Source: Yersinia hibernica
Lineage (GTDB): Bacteria; Pseudomonadota; Gammaproteobacteria; Enterobacterales; Enterobacteriaceae
Assembly: GCF_004124235.1 (NCBI RefSeq)
Contig: NZ_CP032487.1
Coordinates: 2,542,001 to 2,606,000 of the forward strand
Direction of reading: 5' to 3'
DNA: 64,000 bases
In this document: positions 1 to 9,450 of the stretch, piece after piece
Layout of the letters: each line of letters opens with the position of its first letter
Position numbering within the stretch: the first letter of the stretch is position 1
Position numbers and translations under genes: made by a program
Notes under the pieces: generated by a model
Database searches by the model: none
What the model was told of the DNA's origin: nothing
The model's input: only the letters and a program-made list of their open reading frames with translations

Positions 1-85
1 CAGCATCAAAATCTTCATCCTTTTTGAACCACAACTCCGGTTCTATCTCGCTAAACCAGAATTTAAGAATTTTTTGATAGTCCAT
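1..85 (-). CDS. DUF924 family protein, N-terminal fragment
   Basis: Only the first 28 codons lie in the window. The protein begins MDYQKILKFWFSEIEPELWF, and the 'ILKFWF..E..PE.WF.KD..FD' pattern is the usual start of the DUF924 family, small helical proteins of unknown biochemical function. The ATG complement is at 83-85 and is preceded on the minus strand by a strong ribosome binding site (AGGAGG-like, about 88-95). The rest of the gene lies beyond the left edge. The family call rests on this short stretch. Confidence 0.65.
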   Translation of the reverse strand, partial: MDYQKILKFWFSEIEPELWFKKDEDFDA

Positions 86-192
86 GTTCCCCTCCTGTTT
101 TGCTTGGTAAAAGCAAATACCGATAAAAAAGAGCGCTAGAACTCAAGACACTATCAGACTGCGACCTCTTTGCCTCCCATCAATTCACCCGC

Positions 193-209
193 ATGGCAAT
201 CTCTGCCAT
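193..209. promoter_or_regulatory. Short inverted repeat upstream of moeA
   Basis: ATGGCA, a 5-base spacer and TGCCAT form a perfect 6-bp inverted repeat about 80 bases before the moeA start, in the gap between the divergent DUF924 gene and moeA. It could be an operator or a small leader hairpin. No regulator can be assigned from the sequence. Confidence 0.3.
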
Positions 210-286
210 AATGGCGCTCTTATTTGATTATTGCCCTGCACCCGTTATCACTTCTGGCGACGGTGCTTCAGACCACGGAGTTCAGC

Positions 287-1522
287 ATGGATAACTGTAA
301 TACCTCGGATTTACTCTCTCTGGAACAAGCACTGGCTAAAATGCTGTCACAGGTCACACCATTACAATCTACGGAAACCATCGCTCTCACAGATGCTGCG
401 GGGCGTATCACAGCCCATGCAATTACCTCACCGATTGCCGTACCACCTTTCGCTAATTCGGCCATGGATGGTTATGCTGTGCGCTGTAATGAGCTTAGCA
501 GCACAATGCCTTTACCGGTGGCGGGTAAAGCTTTTGCAGGTGCGCCATTTAAAGATGAATGGCCCGCCAATAGCTGTATTCGTATCATGACAGGTGCCCC
601 TATTCCGGCAGGGGCCGATGCTGTCGTCATGCAAGAACAAGCAGTTGTGAGTGAGCAAGGTGTCACTTTTAATGGCCGTATCCATGCAGGGCAAAATATC
701 CGGCTGGCTGGTGAAGATATCCAGCAAGGAGCGGCGGTTTTTCCCGCGGGTATCAAACTGGGCGTAGCTGAGCTGCCACTGTTAGCATCATTAGGTATTG
801 CCGAGGTTACTGTTTTTCGTGCATTGAAAGTCGCCATTTTCTCGACTGGCGATGAACTAAAACCGGTCGGACAGCCCTTGGGTGAAGGGGAGATTTACGA
901 TACTAATCGTTTTGCGGTTCGTTTGATGTTGCAACAGTTAGGTTGTGAAATTATTGATTTGGGTGTCATTCGTGATGATCAACAAGCATTGCGCCAGGCA
1001 TTTGAACAAGCTGATACTGCTGCTGATTTGGTCATCAGCAGCGGCGGAGTTTCAGTTGGCGAGGCGGATTACACCAAGCAGATGCTGGAAGAACTGGGTG
1101 ATATTGGTTTCTGGAAGTTAGCGATAAAACCCGGTAAACCTTTTGCTTTTGGCAAATTAAATCATGCCTGGTTCTGTGGCCTACCGGGTAACCCAGTCTC
1201 CGCGACACTGACATTTTATCAATTAGTACAACCTCTTATTGCTAAGCTTTCCGGCCACTTGGCATGGCATCCGCCATTACGGTTGAAAGCAAAAGCGATA
1301 ACAACGTTGAAAAAAACGCCGGGCCGTTTGGATTTCCAACGCGGGGTTTTCTCAACCAATGCTCATGGCGAACTGGAAGTCAGCACTACGGGTCATCAAG
1401 GTTCACACGTCTTCAGCTCATTTAGCCAAGCCAACTGTTTCATCGTCCTCGAGCGGGAGCGGGGTTCAGTAGATATCGGTGAAACAGTTGAAATAGAGTT
1501 ATTTAATGGCCTACTTAATTAA
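287..1522 (+). CDS. moeA: Molybdopterin molybdenumtransferase MoeA
   Basis: MoeA inserts molybdenum into adenylylated molybdopterin, the last step of molybdenum cofactor synthesis in the cytoplasm. The 411-residue protein matches the usual family length of about 410. Visible landmarks are MDGYAV near residue 60, the [14 protein letters not shown] segment near 101-114, STGDEL near 187 in the molybdopterin-binding domain, and [13 protein letters not shown] near 251-263 with the conserved acidic residue. A C-terminal beta-barrel domain IV follows. The start at 287 is chosen over an upstream ATG at 224 because it is preceded by ACGGAG and gives the family-typical N-terminus. moeB follows 36 bases downstream, so the two probably share a transcript. 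Confidence 0.96.
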   Translation: MDNCNTSDLLSLEQALAKMLSQVTPLQSTETIALTDAAGRITAHAITSPIAVPPFANSAMDGYAVRCNELSSTMPLPVAGKAFAGAPFKDEWPANSCIRIMTGAPIPAGADAVVMQEQAVVSEQGVTFNGRIHAGQNIRLAGEDIQQGAAVFPAGIKLGVAELPLLASLGIAEVTVFRALKVAIFSTGDELKPVGQPLGEGEIYDTNRFAVRLMLQQLGCEIIDLGVIRDDQQALRQAFEQADTAADLVISSGGVSVGEADYTKQMLEELGDIGFWKLAIKPGKPFAFGKLNHAWFCGLPGNPVSATLTFYQLVQPLIAKLSGHLAWHPPLRLKAKAITTLKKTPGRLDFQRGVFSTNAHGELEVSTTGHQGSHVFSSFSQANCFIVLERERGSVDIGETVEIELFNGLLN

Positions 1523-1558
1523 TGAATTGTTGGAACAATAAATTACTGGGAGGCCAAT

Positions 1559-2347
1559 ATGTTGCCCGAACTTTCTGATGCACAAACCCTGCGTTATAAC
1601 CGGCAAATCGTCTTACGCGGGTTTGACTTTGACGGGCAGGAAAAACTCAACGCAGCCAAAGTCTTCATTGTTGGCTTAGGTGGCCTCGGGTGTGCGGCGG
1701 CACAATATCTGGCAGTAGCAGGTGTAGGCCATCTTACACTGCTGGATTTTGACACGGTTTCGCTATCCAATTTGCAACGGCAAGTTCTGCATCGCGATGC
1801 TCGTATTGGCATGTCAAAAGTGGCCTCTGCGGCCATGACTTTGGCAGAGATGAATCCCAATCTGGCACTAAAAACTATTGATACTCAATTAGATGATGAG
1901 CAGTTGGCTAGTGCTATAGCGGAGCATCAATTGGTGTTGGACTGTACTGATAATGTCGTCAGCCGTGAGCAACTTAACCGCCTGTGTCATGCCCAACGTA
2001 AGCCACTAATTTCGGGTGCAGCAATTCGCATGGAGGGGCAAGTTAGCGTCTTTACATATCAGGAAGGTCAACCCTGTTACCGCTGCTTAAGCCGATTGTT
2101 TGGCGATAATATGTTGACCTGTGTTGAGGCGGGAGTTATGGCTCCATTGGTGGGTATTATTGGCAATTTACAGGCCATGGAAGCGATAAAATTACTGACT
2201 GATTATGGCCAATTAATATCTGGCCGCATACTTATGTACGATGCGATGACAGCAGAATTTCGTAGCTTGAAGTTGACAAAAGACCCTCAGTGCGAAATTT
2301 GTAGTAATAGTGTATTGGCTGAGGTTGCTGGCAAGCCTATTTTATAG
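1559..2347 (+). CDS. moeB: Molybdopterin-synthase adenylyltransferase MoeB
   Basis: MoeB uses ATP to adenylate the C-terminal Gly-Gly of MoaD so that molybdopterin synthase can be sulfurated. The 262-residue protein carries the ThiF/E1-type nucleotide-binding motif GLGGLG (39-44), the DFD.V..SNLQRQ segment (about 63-75), and two zinc-binding pairs, CYRC (173-176) and CEIC (245-248). It is about a dozen residues longer than E. coli MoeB, mainly at the C-terminus. The start has a GGGAGG ribosome site eight bases upstream. It lies directly behind moeA in the conserved moeAB order. Confidence 0.96.
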   Translation: MLPELSDAQTLRYNRQIVLRGFDFDGQEKLNAAKVFIVGLGGLGCAAAQYLAVAGVGHLTLLDFDTVSLSNLQRQVLHRDARIGMSKVASAAMTLAEMNPNLALKTIDTQLDDEQLASAIAEHQLVLDCTDNVVSREQLNRLCHAQRKPLISGAAIRMEGQVSVFTYQEGQPCYRCLSRLFGDNMLTCVEAGVMAPLVGIIGNLQAMEAIKLLTDYGQLISGRILMYDAMTAEFRSLKLTKDPQCEICSNSVLAEVAGKPIL

Positions 2348-2498
2348 CACCGATGCATAGTGTATTTCGCTGATTGCGCCCTCGATTATTTGACTCCTTC
2401 CCCTGCTTATCAATTTTATTAAATTATTGCGGGGTTAATACCTCTTATTTTTTGAATTGGATATTTTTAAGGGTTGTACATTGTTTCTTATTCTTGAT

Positions 2499-2524
2499 AA
2501 ATAAGGGGGCTTGCGGCCTTATTT
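2499..2524 (+). terminator. Possible terminator after moeB
   Basis: AAATAAGG (2499-2506) pairs perfectly with CCTTATTT (2517-2524) around a 10-base GC-rich loop that can pair further. The U-tail is short, so termination efficiency is uncertain. The rest of the 340-base gap between moeB and the next gene is AT-rich, and no coding signal is seen in it. Confidence 0.4.
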
Positions 2525-2689
2525 GTCATTAATATCTATGACCTTTTTCGACTTGTTTGAATTCCGCATTAGCCCCATAGCTGCGTTAAGATTTGATGTA
2601 ATAGAATATTTACTCGCGAATTCATTCTTAACTTAATTCAATCTTCATCTGCGTCTTATTGAAGTTGAATGCTATCCGGAGATAGCTTT

Positions 2690-5113
2690 ATGTTGCATCC
2701 TGTTTTACGCACTACACCTATTGCCCTCAGTCTATTATTGTCTCTGGGCTTCTCAACTACCTTATCTGCCACTGTTTCAGATATCCCCACTAATATGTCA
2801 GTTCAGCGAGCAAAAGTGGCAAACAGCCATCATGTTGCTGAAGCATCGCGGCAAATTCACTTGCTTCAGCATGGCTCGCCAGTGTATTGGAGTGAGCAAC
2901 AAAAGCGTCACTTTTTTACTCATCCAACCCAATCTAGCGGCTTTTGGGCCAATAAAGGTGACAATCTGCGCATTGAGTACCAACATCAGGGGGAGGATAT
3001 TGATGCATTGCCAGAGCTGTGGATTGTGCCTGTCAAAATAGGCGATGAAGAAAGTTTTAAACGCCAGGTCGTAAAGCTACAACAGGGCATTAACGAGATT
3101 CAGGTTGAGCATGCTGGCCCTATTTATTTTGTGGCAGCTAACCAACAAGGTAGCAGTGAGATCACCATTAATCTGCTAGAGGGTGGCATGCCTATGCCTC
3201 GCTTTATTCTGGGTGAAAATACCGCTGAGGACTGGCAGGCGCAGTTAACCCATTTTGGCAACTCTCCTTTCGCCGAGTTAGTCGGTAAGCGCATGATCCT
3301 CACTATGCCGATTGAACACATGCGTAAAAGTGCGACTGACCCTGAGGCTGTTTTAGTCTTGTGGGACAGCATTGTTGACCTTGCCGAAGAGCAGTACGGA
3401 CTCAGCTCTGACAAAGCTTTCCCTCATCGCGCGACACCTTTCCAATATCAGTTTGTCAGCAAACCAGATAAGACAAATGGCTATATGTCAGCATCTGATT
3501 ACTGGTTGGGTGCTAACGCTTCGGGTATTCCGGAAGTGATTAATGCCAACATGTTACAAAATGGGGGCTGGGGGCCATGGCATGAGCTGGGTCATCATTA
3601 CCAAATGCCGGCATGGACTTTTGATGGTGATGTTGAAACCACAGTAAACCTGACCTCTTTATATGTTCAGCGCGCTTTAGGCGGCACTTCGCGTATGGAA
3701 ACAGATTCACGCTGGGATGATATTGCTACCTTTTTGAAGAACAAAGGTAAAAAATATGAAGATGGTGATGTATTTGTGCGTTTAGGCATGTTTTGGCAGT
3801 TGGATTTGGCATTTGGTAAAGATTTCTACCAGCGCCTTGGCGATCGTTACCGCACTCTTACTACAGCGGAACAGCCAAAAACTAATGATGAGAAAAAACA
3901 ACGTTTTTTGCTAGAAACAAGCCGAGTATCAGGCATTAATCTAATGCCGTTTTTCCAGCAATGGGGAATAAAGCCAACTAAAGAAACCAGCGCTCAATTA
4001 ACAACAATGAATCTGCCTTACTTAGATCAGGCCATTTGGCAAAATAGAGACAGTAATATTGCCCACCGTTACCCGCTAACTCAACAAAATATTACCGGCG
4101 ATGTGCATGTACCTGATACCGTCAATGCAGGAGACATATTTACCGTCTCCGTAGAAGTAAAAAACCGCAATATATCAACGTTAAATTACCAATGGGATAT
4201 TCCAAAAGGTGTTGATGTTATTGCAGAGAATGGTAGGGAAATAACCCTACGAGCGCCGAGCAATATATTACAAAATGCCATGTTATCAATTCCAGTGACT
4301 ATAACAGATAGTAACAATATGGCCATCAGACTGGCCAGTTCGACTCAATTGAAAACCACAGGTGAAAATATATCCGTACGTGAAGCTTATAACGAATTAG
4401 TCAAGCAGCGCTACCAAGCAGAGGGGGATATTAATTACTGGGATGGTGAGTCACCTGAAGGTGTTCCTGGCACGCTCTATCTGTACGATAATCAGTCCAC
4501 TAACTCCCGTGATTATTTCCGCTTAAAAATCAGCTCATATTGGTATTTCCCAAGTAATCAAACCAGTAACAAATATTGGGAATACTTGGAGAGTTACGAT
4601 GGTAGTCAATATCTCAATGGCGATATTATTGAAAAAATCACAGAAACTAAACCAGTAGAACAAGCAGAACAAATAGTGCAGTGCAAAATGCCATCTTGGC
4701 AGGCAAAAGTCTATGACAGCCCGACTACCATCAGTAAAGATGGACGTGTTTACATTAACAAGTGGTGGGTATCTGCCGCCACTGTCCCTGGTGATGCTGC
4801 GGTAACCGATACTACCGGTAACGGCACTGGCTGGGGTAAGGCTTGGGAAGATAAAGGTCTATGTGACACTACGGCTAAAGACGAACTGCAAACAGTGACC
4901 ACATCAAAACCGGCCGCAGTACAGCAGTGCAGTGCGCCATCCTGGCAGCAACAAATCTACAGTAACCCGACCACCGTCAGTAAAGATGGGCGTGTTTATA
5001 CTAACAAATGGTGGGTTTCTGCTGAAACCGTGCCAGGTGATAGCACAGTCACCGACACCAGCGGTAATGGCACCGGCTGGAGTCAAGTTTGGGAAGATAA
5101 AGGGGCCTGTTAA
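2690..5113 (+). CDS. Secreted M60/enhancin-like zinc metalloprotease with tandem chitin-binding-like repeats
   Basis: This is an 807-residue exported protein. An N-terminal signal peptide with a long Leu/Ser-rich core (about residues 8-27) is followed by a jelly-roll-like region. The M60-like (PF13402) catalytic domain contains GGWGPWHELGHHYQ, with zinc motif HELGHH near residue 298 (bases from 3581) and a downstream acidic residue in 'DGDVETTVN'. M60 proteases such as enhancins and SslE/AcfD relatives cleave mucins. The C-terminus holds two tandem copies, 82 residues apart, of a W..K.Y..PT..SKDGRVY.NKWWVSA motif like carbohydrate-binding modules 5/12. The start at 2690 is preferred over 2669 because GGAGA lies seven bases upstream and the signal peptide then begins correctly. 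Mucin or chitin targeting is inferred. Confidence 0.85.
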   Translation: MLHPVLRTTPIALSLLLSLGFSTTLSATVSDIPTNMSVQRAKVANSHHVAEASRQIHLLQHGSPVYWSEQQKRHFFTHPTQSSGFWANKGDNLRIEYQHQGEDIDALPELWIVPVKIGDEESFKRQVVKLQQGINEIQVEHAGPIYFVAANQQGSSEITINLLEGGMPMPRFILGENTAEDWQAQLTHFGNSPFAELVGKRMILTMPIEHMRKSATDPEAVLVLWDSIVDLAEEQYGLSSDKAFPHRATPFQYQFVSKPDKTNGYMSASDYWLGANASGIPEVINANMLQNGGWGPWHELGHHYQMPAWTFDGDVETTVNLTSLYVQRALGGTSRMETDSRWDDIATFLKNKGKKYEDGDVFVRLGMFWQLDLAFGKDFYQRLGDRYRTLTTAEQPKTNDEKKQRFLLETSRVSGINLMPFFQQWGIKPTKETSAQLTTMNLPYLDQAIWQNRDSNIAHRYPLTQQNITGDVHVPDTVNAGDIFTVSVEVKNRNISTLNYQWDIPKGVDVIAENGREITLRAPSNILQNAMLSIPVTITDSNNMAIRLASSTQLKTTGENISVREAYNELVKQRYQAEGDINYWDGESPEGVPGTLYLYDNQSTNSRDYFRLKISSYWYFPSNQTSNKYWEYLESYDGSQYLNGDIIEKITETKPVEQAEQIVQCKMPSWQAKVYDSPTTISKDGRVYINKWWVSAATVPGDAAVTDTTGNGTGWGKAWEDKGLCDTTAKDELQTVTTSKPAAVQQCSAPSWQQQIYSNPTTVSKDGRVYTNKWWVSAETVPGDSTVTDTSGNGTGWSQVWEDKGAC
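4684..5110 (+). repeat. Tandem chitin-binding-like coding repeats
   Basis: Two copies of about 60 codons occupy roughly 4684-4863 and 4924-5110, with equivalent CCATC[CT]TGGCAG cores at 4691 and 4937, exactly 246 bases (82 codons) apart. Both encode W..Y..PTT.SKDGRVY.NKWWVSA..VPGD..VTDT.GNGTGW...WEDKG.C. The first ends with Cys and a Thr-rich linker joins them. Two terminal Cys per copy could form a disulfide. Confidence 0.85.
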
Positions 5114-5171
5114 GCGCCACTGATAGCACATAGTAGACTAAAGGCAGGGGGAAACCCTGCCGGTGAACAGC

Positions 5172-5204
5172 AAAGCTGATGTCATCAATACATCAGCTTT
5201 TTTA
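5172..5204. terminator. Bidirectional terminator between M60 gene and ybiT
   Basis: AAAGCTGATG (5172-5181) pairs perfectly with CATCAGCTTT (5191-5200) around a 9-base loop and runs into a T-run on the plus strand. The flanking A-rich side serves the converging ybiT transcript. Confidence 0.8.
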
Positions 5205-5223
5205 TTAGCATATCATCCGAAAA

Positions 5224-6819
5224 TTAGGACTGAATGCCCTGACTGCGCAGGTAATCTTCATAGTTACCGGTAAAGTCGATCAGTTTCTTCGGTGTCATTT
5301 CAATCACTCGGGTCGCCAATGAACTGACGAACTCACGGTCATGGGATACGAAAATGAGTGTGCCTTCATACATTTCCAATGCCATATTGAGGGATTCGAT
5401 CGACTCCATATCTAAGTGGTTCGTTGGCTCATCCATTACCAGAATGTTCGGGCGCTGCATCATCAGCTTACCAAACAACATCCGCCCCTTCTCACCGCCC
5501 GACAGCACTTTAACTTTCTTCTTGATATCATCTTGGCTAAACAGTAAACGGCCTAACACACTGCGCACCGCTTGCTCGTCGTCTTTTTCTTGTTTCCACT
5601 GGCTCATCCAGTCAAATACGGTCAAGTCGATGTCAAAGTCGCTGGCATGATCCTGTGCATAGTAACCTATCTTACTGTTTTCAGACCATTTTACTGTGCC
5701 AGTATCGGGCTCATAGTCTCCGACCAATGTCTTCAGTAAAGTCGATTTACCAATACCATTTGGCCCAAGAATAGCCACTTTCTCGCCGACTTCCAGGCGA
5801 AGATTCAGGTTCTTAAACAGCGGGCCGTTATCAAAACCTTTAGTCAACATTTCTACTTCAAGCGCATTACGGAACAACTTTTTATCCTGGTCAAAGCGGA
5901 TAAACGGGTTCTGACGGCTAGAAGCTTTAACTTCATCGAGCTGAATTTTATCAATCTGACGCGCCCGTGAAGTAGCCTGTTTAGACTTAGAAGCATTGGC
6001 GCTAAAGCGGCTAACGAAAGATTGAAGTTCAGATATCTGAGCTTTTTTCTTCGCGTTATCAGATAACAGGCGCTCACGTGCTTGAGTCGCCGCAGTCATA
6101 TATTCGTCATAGTTACCCGGATAAACACGCAATTCACCATAATCCAAGTCCGCCATGTGGGTACACACCATATTAAGAAAATGGCGGTCATGGGAAATAA
6201 TTATCATGGTACTGCTACGTTCATTCAGAACCTGCTCTAGCCAACGGATAGTATCGATATCCAAGTTGTTGGTGGGTTCGTCAAGTAACAGAATTTCTGG
6301 GTCAGAGAACAGAGCCTGAGCCAACAATACGCGCAGCTTCCAGCCAGGAGCGATTTCGCTCATCAAACCATAGTGCTGCTCGACAGGGATACCAACACCA
6401 AGCAACAATTCACCAGCACGGGCTTCTGCGCTATAGCCATCCATTTCACCATAGGCAACTTCTAAATCAGCCACTTTATAGCCGTCTTCTTCACTCATTT
6501 CAGCCATGGCATAAATGCGGTCACGCTCTTCTTTTACTTCCCACAGTTCGCCGTGCCCCATGATGACGGTGTCCAGCACTGTGTTGTTTTCAAAGGCGAA
6601 TTGATCCTGACGCAATTTACCCAAGCGCTCATTTGGGTCAAGGAATACGTTACCGCCACTTGGCACTAAATCGCCGCCAAGAATTTTCATGAATGTGGAT
6701 TTACCACAACCATTAGCGCCGATCAGACCATAGCGATTACCGCCACCGAATTTTACTGAAATGTTTTCAAACAGCGGCTTGCTGCCGAATTGCATGGTGA
6801 TATTGTTAGTACTTAGCAC
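5224..6819 (-). CDS. ybiT: ABC-F family ATPase YbiT
   Basis: This 531-residue protein has two ABC ATPase domains and no membrane segment, as in the ABC-F translation factors that act at the ribosomal E site. The first domain has Walker [10 protein letters not shown] (about 34-42) and [14 protein letters not shown]. The second has GPNGIGKST, the LSGGEKGRM signature and [10 protein letters not shown]. The linker rich in Lys, Arg and Ala between them is the P-site tRNA interaction motif. The first domain lacks a canonical LSGGE and instead has [14 protein letters not shown], as I recall for YbiT. Length and sequence match E. coli YbiT (530) closely. The precise role of YbiT in translation is only partly known. 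Confidence 0.95.
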   Translation of the reverse strand: MLSTNNITMQFGSKPLFENISVKFGGGNRYGLIGANGCGKSTFMKILGGDLVPSGGNVFLDPNERLGKLRQDQFAFENNTVLDTVIMGHGELWEVKEERDRIYAMAEMSEEDGYKVADLEVAYGEMDGYSAEARAGELLLGVGIPVEQHYGLMSEIAPGWKLRVLLAQALFSDPEILLLDEPTNNLDIDTIRWLEQVLNERSSTMIIISHDRHFLNMVCTHMADLDYGELRVYPGNYDEYMTAATQARERLLSDNAKKKAQISELQSFVSRFSANASKSKQATSRARQIDKIQLDEVKASSRQNPFIRFDQDKKLFRNALEVEMLTKGFDNGPLFKNLNLRLEVGEKVAILGPNGIGKSTLLKTLVGDYEPDTGTVKWSENSKIGYYAQDHASDFDIDLTVFDWMSQWKQEKDDEQAVRSVLGRLLFSQDDIKKKVKVLSGGEKGRMLFGKLMMQRPNILVMDEPTNHLDMESIESLNMALEMYEGTLIFVSHDREFVSSLATRVIEMTPKKLIDFTGNYEDYLRSQGIQS

Positions 6820-6991
6820 AGAGCTCGCTCTCGATTGGATGACTGAATAGGGATATTCAGAATACTAGAAAATGTGATTCGGCGCGCATTATGCCACAAG
6901 ATGACAAGAGTATCGCCTCCAGTTTGCATGAAATATCAGCAAGGGGACAAATCGGGTAATAGGCTGATAGCATAACTGGGTTCATTACACG

Positions 6992-7014
6992 ATAAAGGGG
7001 CTAAATCGCCCCCC
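6992..7014 (-). terminator. Terminator after the M24-like gene
   Basis: On the minus strand GGGGC, a 6-base loop and GCCCC (7008-7012 pairing with 6997-7001) are followed by TTTATC. It lies 30 bases beyond the stop of the M24-like gene. Confidence 0.6.
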
Positions 7015-7043
7015 AATTAAACAAAATACCATCAGAAGAAATG

Positions 7044-8462
7044 TTAATGCGATGCTTCATTCAAACATTGTAATGCACTGTATTTATCTAATAGAAAAGG
7101 CCGTAGATAGCCCACAGTATTAGACATCGGTAACACTTCTTCACTGAGGTGAATATTCAATATATTGCGGAGATAATCACGCCGTTTTTGTATTCTTTGC
7201 CAAACATCAGGATAATCAGCGGCCAGAGATTCACGTAACGGCTGATCGGCTAATGCAATGCAATCCTCGGCACTCACTCCCGCATAACCTTTGACTGAGG
7301 GGATAATATCGATTTGGAATAACATTCCACTACGGATTTTCTCTTCCGACCCCTGATAAATGGGCGAACATAACCATTCTTCATCCGCAACTAAGTGCCC
7401 AGGATTTAAAGACCAATGGTATTGTGCCTTAGGGAAAACAGCTTCAACTAGCGCATACATCTCTTTACCTGACATGCCAATACGAATATTTTCTAACCAA
7501 GTAATAACCGTGGCGTAATAAGGAATAGCAACCTTGTCGAGATAATCTCTTTCCGCCACAGGCAGTTCATCAGCTTGAGAGACTGCATAACCTGTTCTAC
7601 TGCTTAAGCCACCTTTAAACCCAGTGGTCAATGATACTTTATCGCCAAGTTGCACGGTTTTATCACTCGGATATAAATTCGCTTTTTCAAAACGCTCACC
7701 TGTTGCAGCAATCATCACAACAGTATTCGGCTGCCCTTCATCTGCCAGACAAGCACCTAGTTGTTTTTCAGTTACACCTATATCTACCGCAGTTAATGCA
7801 CTAAGAATACAATTAGAGGCCAGATTAGCGCCATATTCATAATGCGCTAATTCATTTGCATTATTGGTCACTCTAGCCGCAGTATCACTACCAATAAATA
7901 GGCTGGTGGCATTAACTACCAAAGTTGATGATACAACAGACTCCTTTATCGCCGTTAGAATAAAACTAGGAATATCAAACAATTGACTATTATCATCTAA
8001 TTTACTGGTAAAGAGCTTCCATCCAACAACACCAATTTTTTTGGCCTGTCGGATTTTTGTTTCTGCCAATAATTCAACTAGCGTTTTACTATTATCCATC
8101 GGTTGATTTGGCAGCGAAAAATAGGGGACATGAATTGCTGTATTACTCACTCGCGCATATTGAGACAATTTTAAACTCTCATTACCCAACAATAAATAGA
8201 CCTCCCCAGTGACATGTAACACCAGAGCGGCCTCTTCAAATCGAGGGATAAATCCACTGAGATACTCAAAGTTACCTCCATGCTCCTTATCAGCATAAAC
8301 CAGTAAATAATCAATGTTAGCCTTAATCATATTGGCGATAATTTTAGCTTTACGCGCCGCAATGGTGCTGTCATTTATCGCAACTTTAGTGGCAGCATTC
8401 AGTCTTGGAGGAATATCAACAAGGCTAAGTTTTATCTGGCGTTGAGCAATCATCTTTTTCAT
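7044..8462 (-). CDS. Creatinase/M24 (pita-bread) family protein, metal ligands apparently missing
   Basis: This 472-residue protein has a creatinase-like N-terminal domain and a C-terminal pita-bread domain of the M24 type, the fold of Xaa-Pro peptidases and creatinase. The His-containing motif (NPGHLVADEEWL) and a late acidic motif (GVSAEDCIAL) are recognisable. However, the stretch that normally supplies two Asp ligands reads TTGFKGGLSSRTGY, with neither Asp. It is therefore probably not a standard metal-dependent aminopeptidase and may act without metal, as creatinase does, or be non-catalytic. An in-frame ATG nine bases downstream (8453) is an alternative start, and the ribosome site (AAAGG) is weak. 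The cation-efflux gene lies 49 bases upstream and may share its transcript. Substrate unknown. Confidence 0.75.
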   Translation of the reverse strand: MKKMIAQRQIKLSLVDIPPRLNAATKVAINDSTIAARKAKIIANMIKANIDYLLVYADKEHGGNFEYLSGFIPRFEEAALVLHVTGEVYLLLGNESLKLSQYARVSNTAIHVPYFSLPNQPMDNSKTLVELLAETKIRQAKKIGVVGWKLFTSKLDDNSQLFDIPSFILTAIKESVVSSTLVVNATSLFIGSDTAARVTNNANELAHYEYGANLASNCILSALTAVDIGVTEKQLGACLADEGQPNTVVMIAATGERFEKANLYPSDKTVQLGDKVSLTTGFKGGLSSRTGYAVSQADELPVAERDYLDKVAIPYYATVITWLENIRIGMSGKEMYALVEAVFPKAQYHWSLNPGHLVADEEWLCSPIYQGSEEKIRSGMLFQIDIIPSVKGYAGVSAEDCIALADQPLRESLAADYPDVWQRIQKRRDYLRNILNIHLSEEVLPMSNTVGYLRPFLLDKYSALQCLNEASH

Positions 8463-8511
8463 TACCTTTGGTTAGTGCATATAAAGTCACCCGCCCCATT
8501 ACTTTCCTGCC

Positions 8512-9450
8512 TCACAGCCATTTCGGATTACGGGTAAACGAGATTGTTAGCCAGCGGTGTGGGCCTGACTCACCAATCGCCTGTGATATTTCATCACGTA
8601 TTTTGTCAAAATAGGAGACACCATGACTTTCCATTTCTGGTGGAATAACCACATGAATTTCAACAAACAACCCCCGACCAATACGCGTGGCATAATGTGA
8701 ATAATCAATAAATTGATATTTCGCCATTAACTTATCCATTAAATTCTCCATGGAGGCATCCAATGTATCTGGAGTCATTTGTAATACTTCGCGGACGGCG
8801 GCAATCACGGTTTTTATTGGAACGGGGATCAATATCAGTGTTAACAGAGCCAGCACACTAGGGTCGGTATAAACAATCAAGTGTTCATAGCGAGTCCCTT
8901 CCATGCTCCATGAAAGTAAAAACGCCACTAATAAAGCTGAACTGATACAAGCTGACATCAACCAGCTTTTGGTATCCAGCGCAATTAACTCGGATTTAAC
9001 ACGTTTATTTAGGCGACGTTGTTTTAGGAAAATAGTAAAACAGAAAATACTGACCACCAGCGCATAAACAATTGCCCACCCTAACTCCAGTTCGCGGCCA
9101 CCATCAATAATGCCTTTAATGGCATTAACAAAAGCATACAGACAGAGGAAGGCCAGTAAGCTGCCATTGAAAGCTAAGACCAACGGTTCTACATGCCAGA
9201 ATCCATACTGAAAACGTCGACTATTTGGCTGACCAAGTAGCCGGGAAACCAATAAAGATAAACTGCACATCCCGGCATCTAAAGCAGAGAACATGCCATC
9301 AAAAATTATCGACATCGATCCACATATAATGCCGAAAATAATGCCCATGATGGCGATAAATAAAGTAAAAAAAATCGAACGTCGTAAAATTTGCTGCTCA
9401 AGTTGAGTGTCATGTAGCATAGGTGCTGCTTGTTCACTAAGTGTTGTCAT
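8512..9450 (-). CDS. Cation diffusion facilitator family transporter
   Basis: A 312-residue inner-membrane protein with about six hydrophobic segments and a C-terminal cytoplasmic domain with the VREVLQMTPDTLDASM region typical of the cation diffusion facilitator family. These proteins export divalent metals such as Zn, Fe, Mn or Co in exchange for protons. The GSMSIIFDGMFSALDAG segment aligns with transmembrane helix 2 of E. coli YiiP, and the FQYGFWHVEPL loop is also family-like. Two of the usual four metal-site residues are replaced: Phe stands for the first Asp, and helix 5 has Asp and Trp in place of His and Asp. The substrate cannot be inferred. The M24-like gene follows 49 bases downstream. 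Confidence 0.82.
   Translation of the reverse strand: MTTLSEQAAPMLHDTQLEQQILRRSIFFTLFIAIMGIIFGIICGSMSIIFDGMFSALDAGMCSLSLLVSRLLGQPNSRRFQYGFWHVEPLVLAFNGSLLAFLCLYAFVNAIKGIIDGGRELELGWAIVYALVVSIFCFTIFLKQRRLNKRVKSELIALDTKSWLMSACISSALLVAFLLSWSMEGTRYEHLIVYTDPSVLALLTLILIPVPIKTVIAAVREVLQMTPDTLDASMENLMDKLMAKYQFIDYSHYATRIGRGLFVEIHVVIPPEMESHGVSYFDKIRDEISQAIGESGPHRWLTISFTRNPKWL

Noticed and set aside
5142..5163. GGCAGGG/CCCTGCC hairpin after the M60 gene
   Set aside because: It is a perfect stem but lacks a T-run; the terminator role is assigned to the following 5172-5204 hairpin.
8041..8462. Possibility that the M24-like gene is an ordinary Xaa-Pro dipeptidase
   Set aside because: The two Asp metal ligands of the M24 core are not found, so a standard PepQ/PepP call is not supported.
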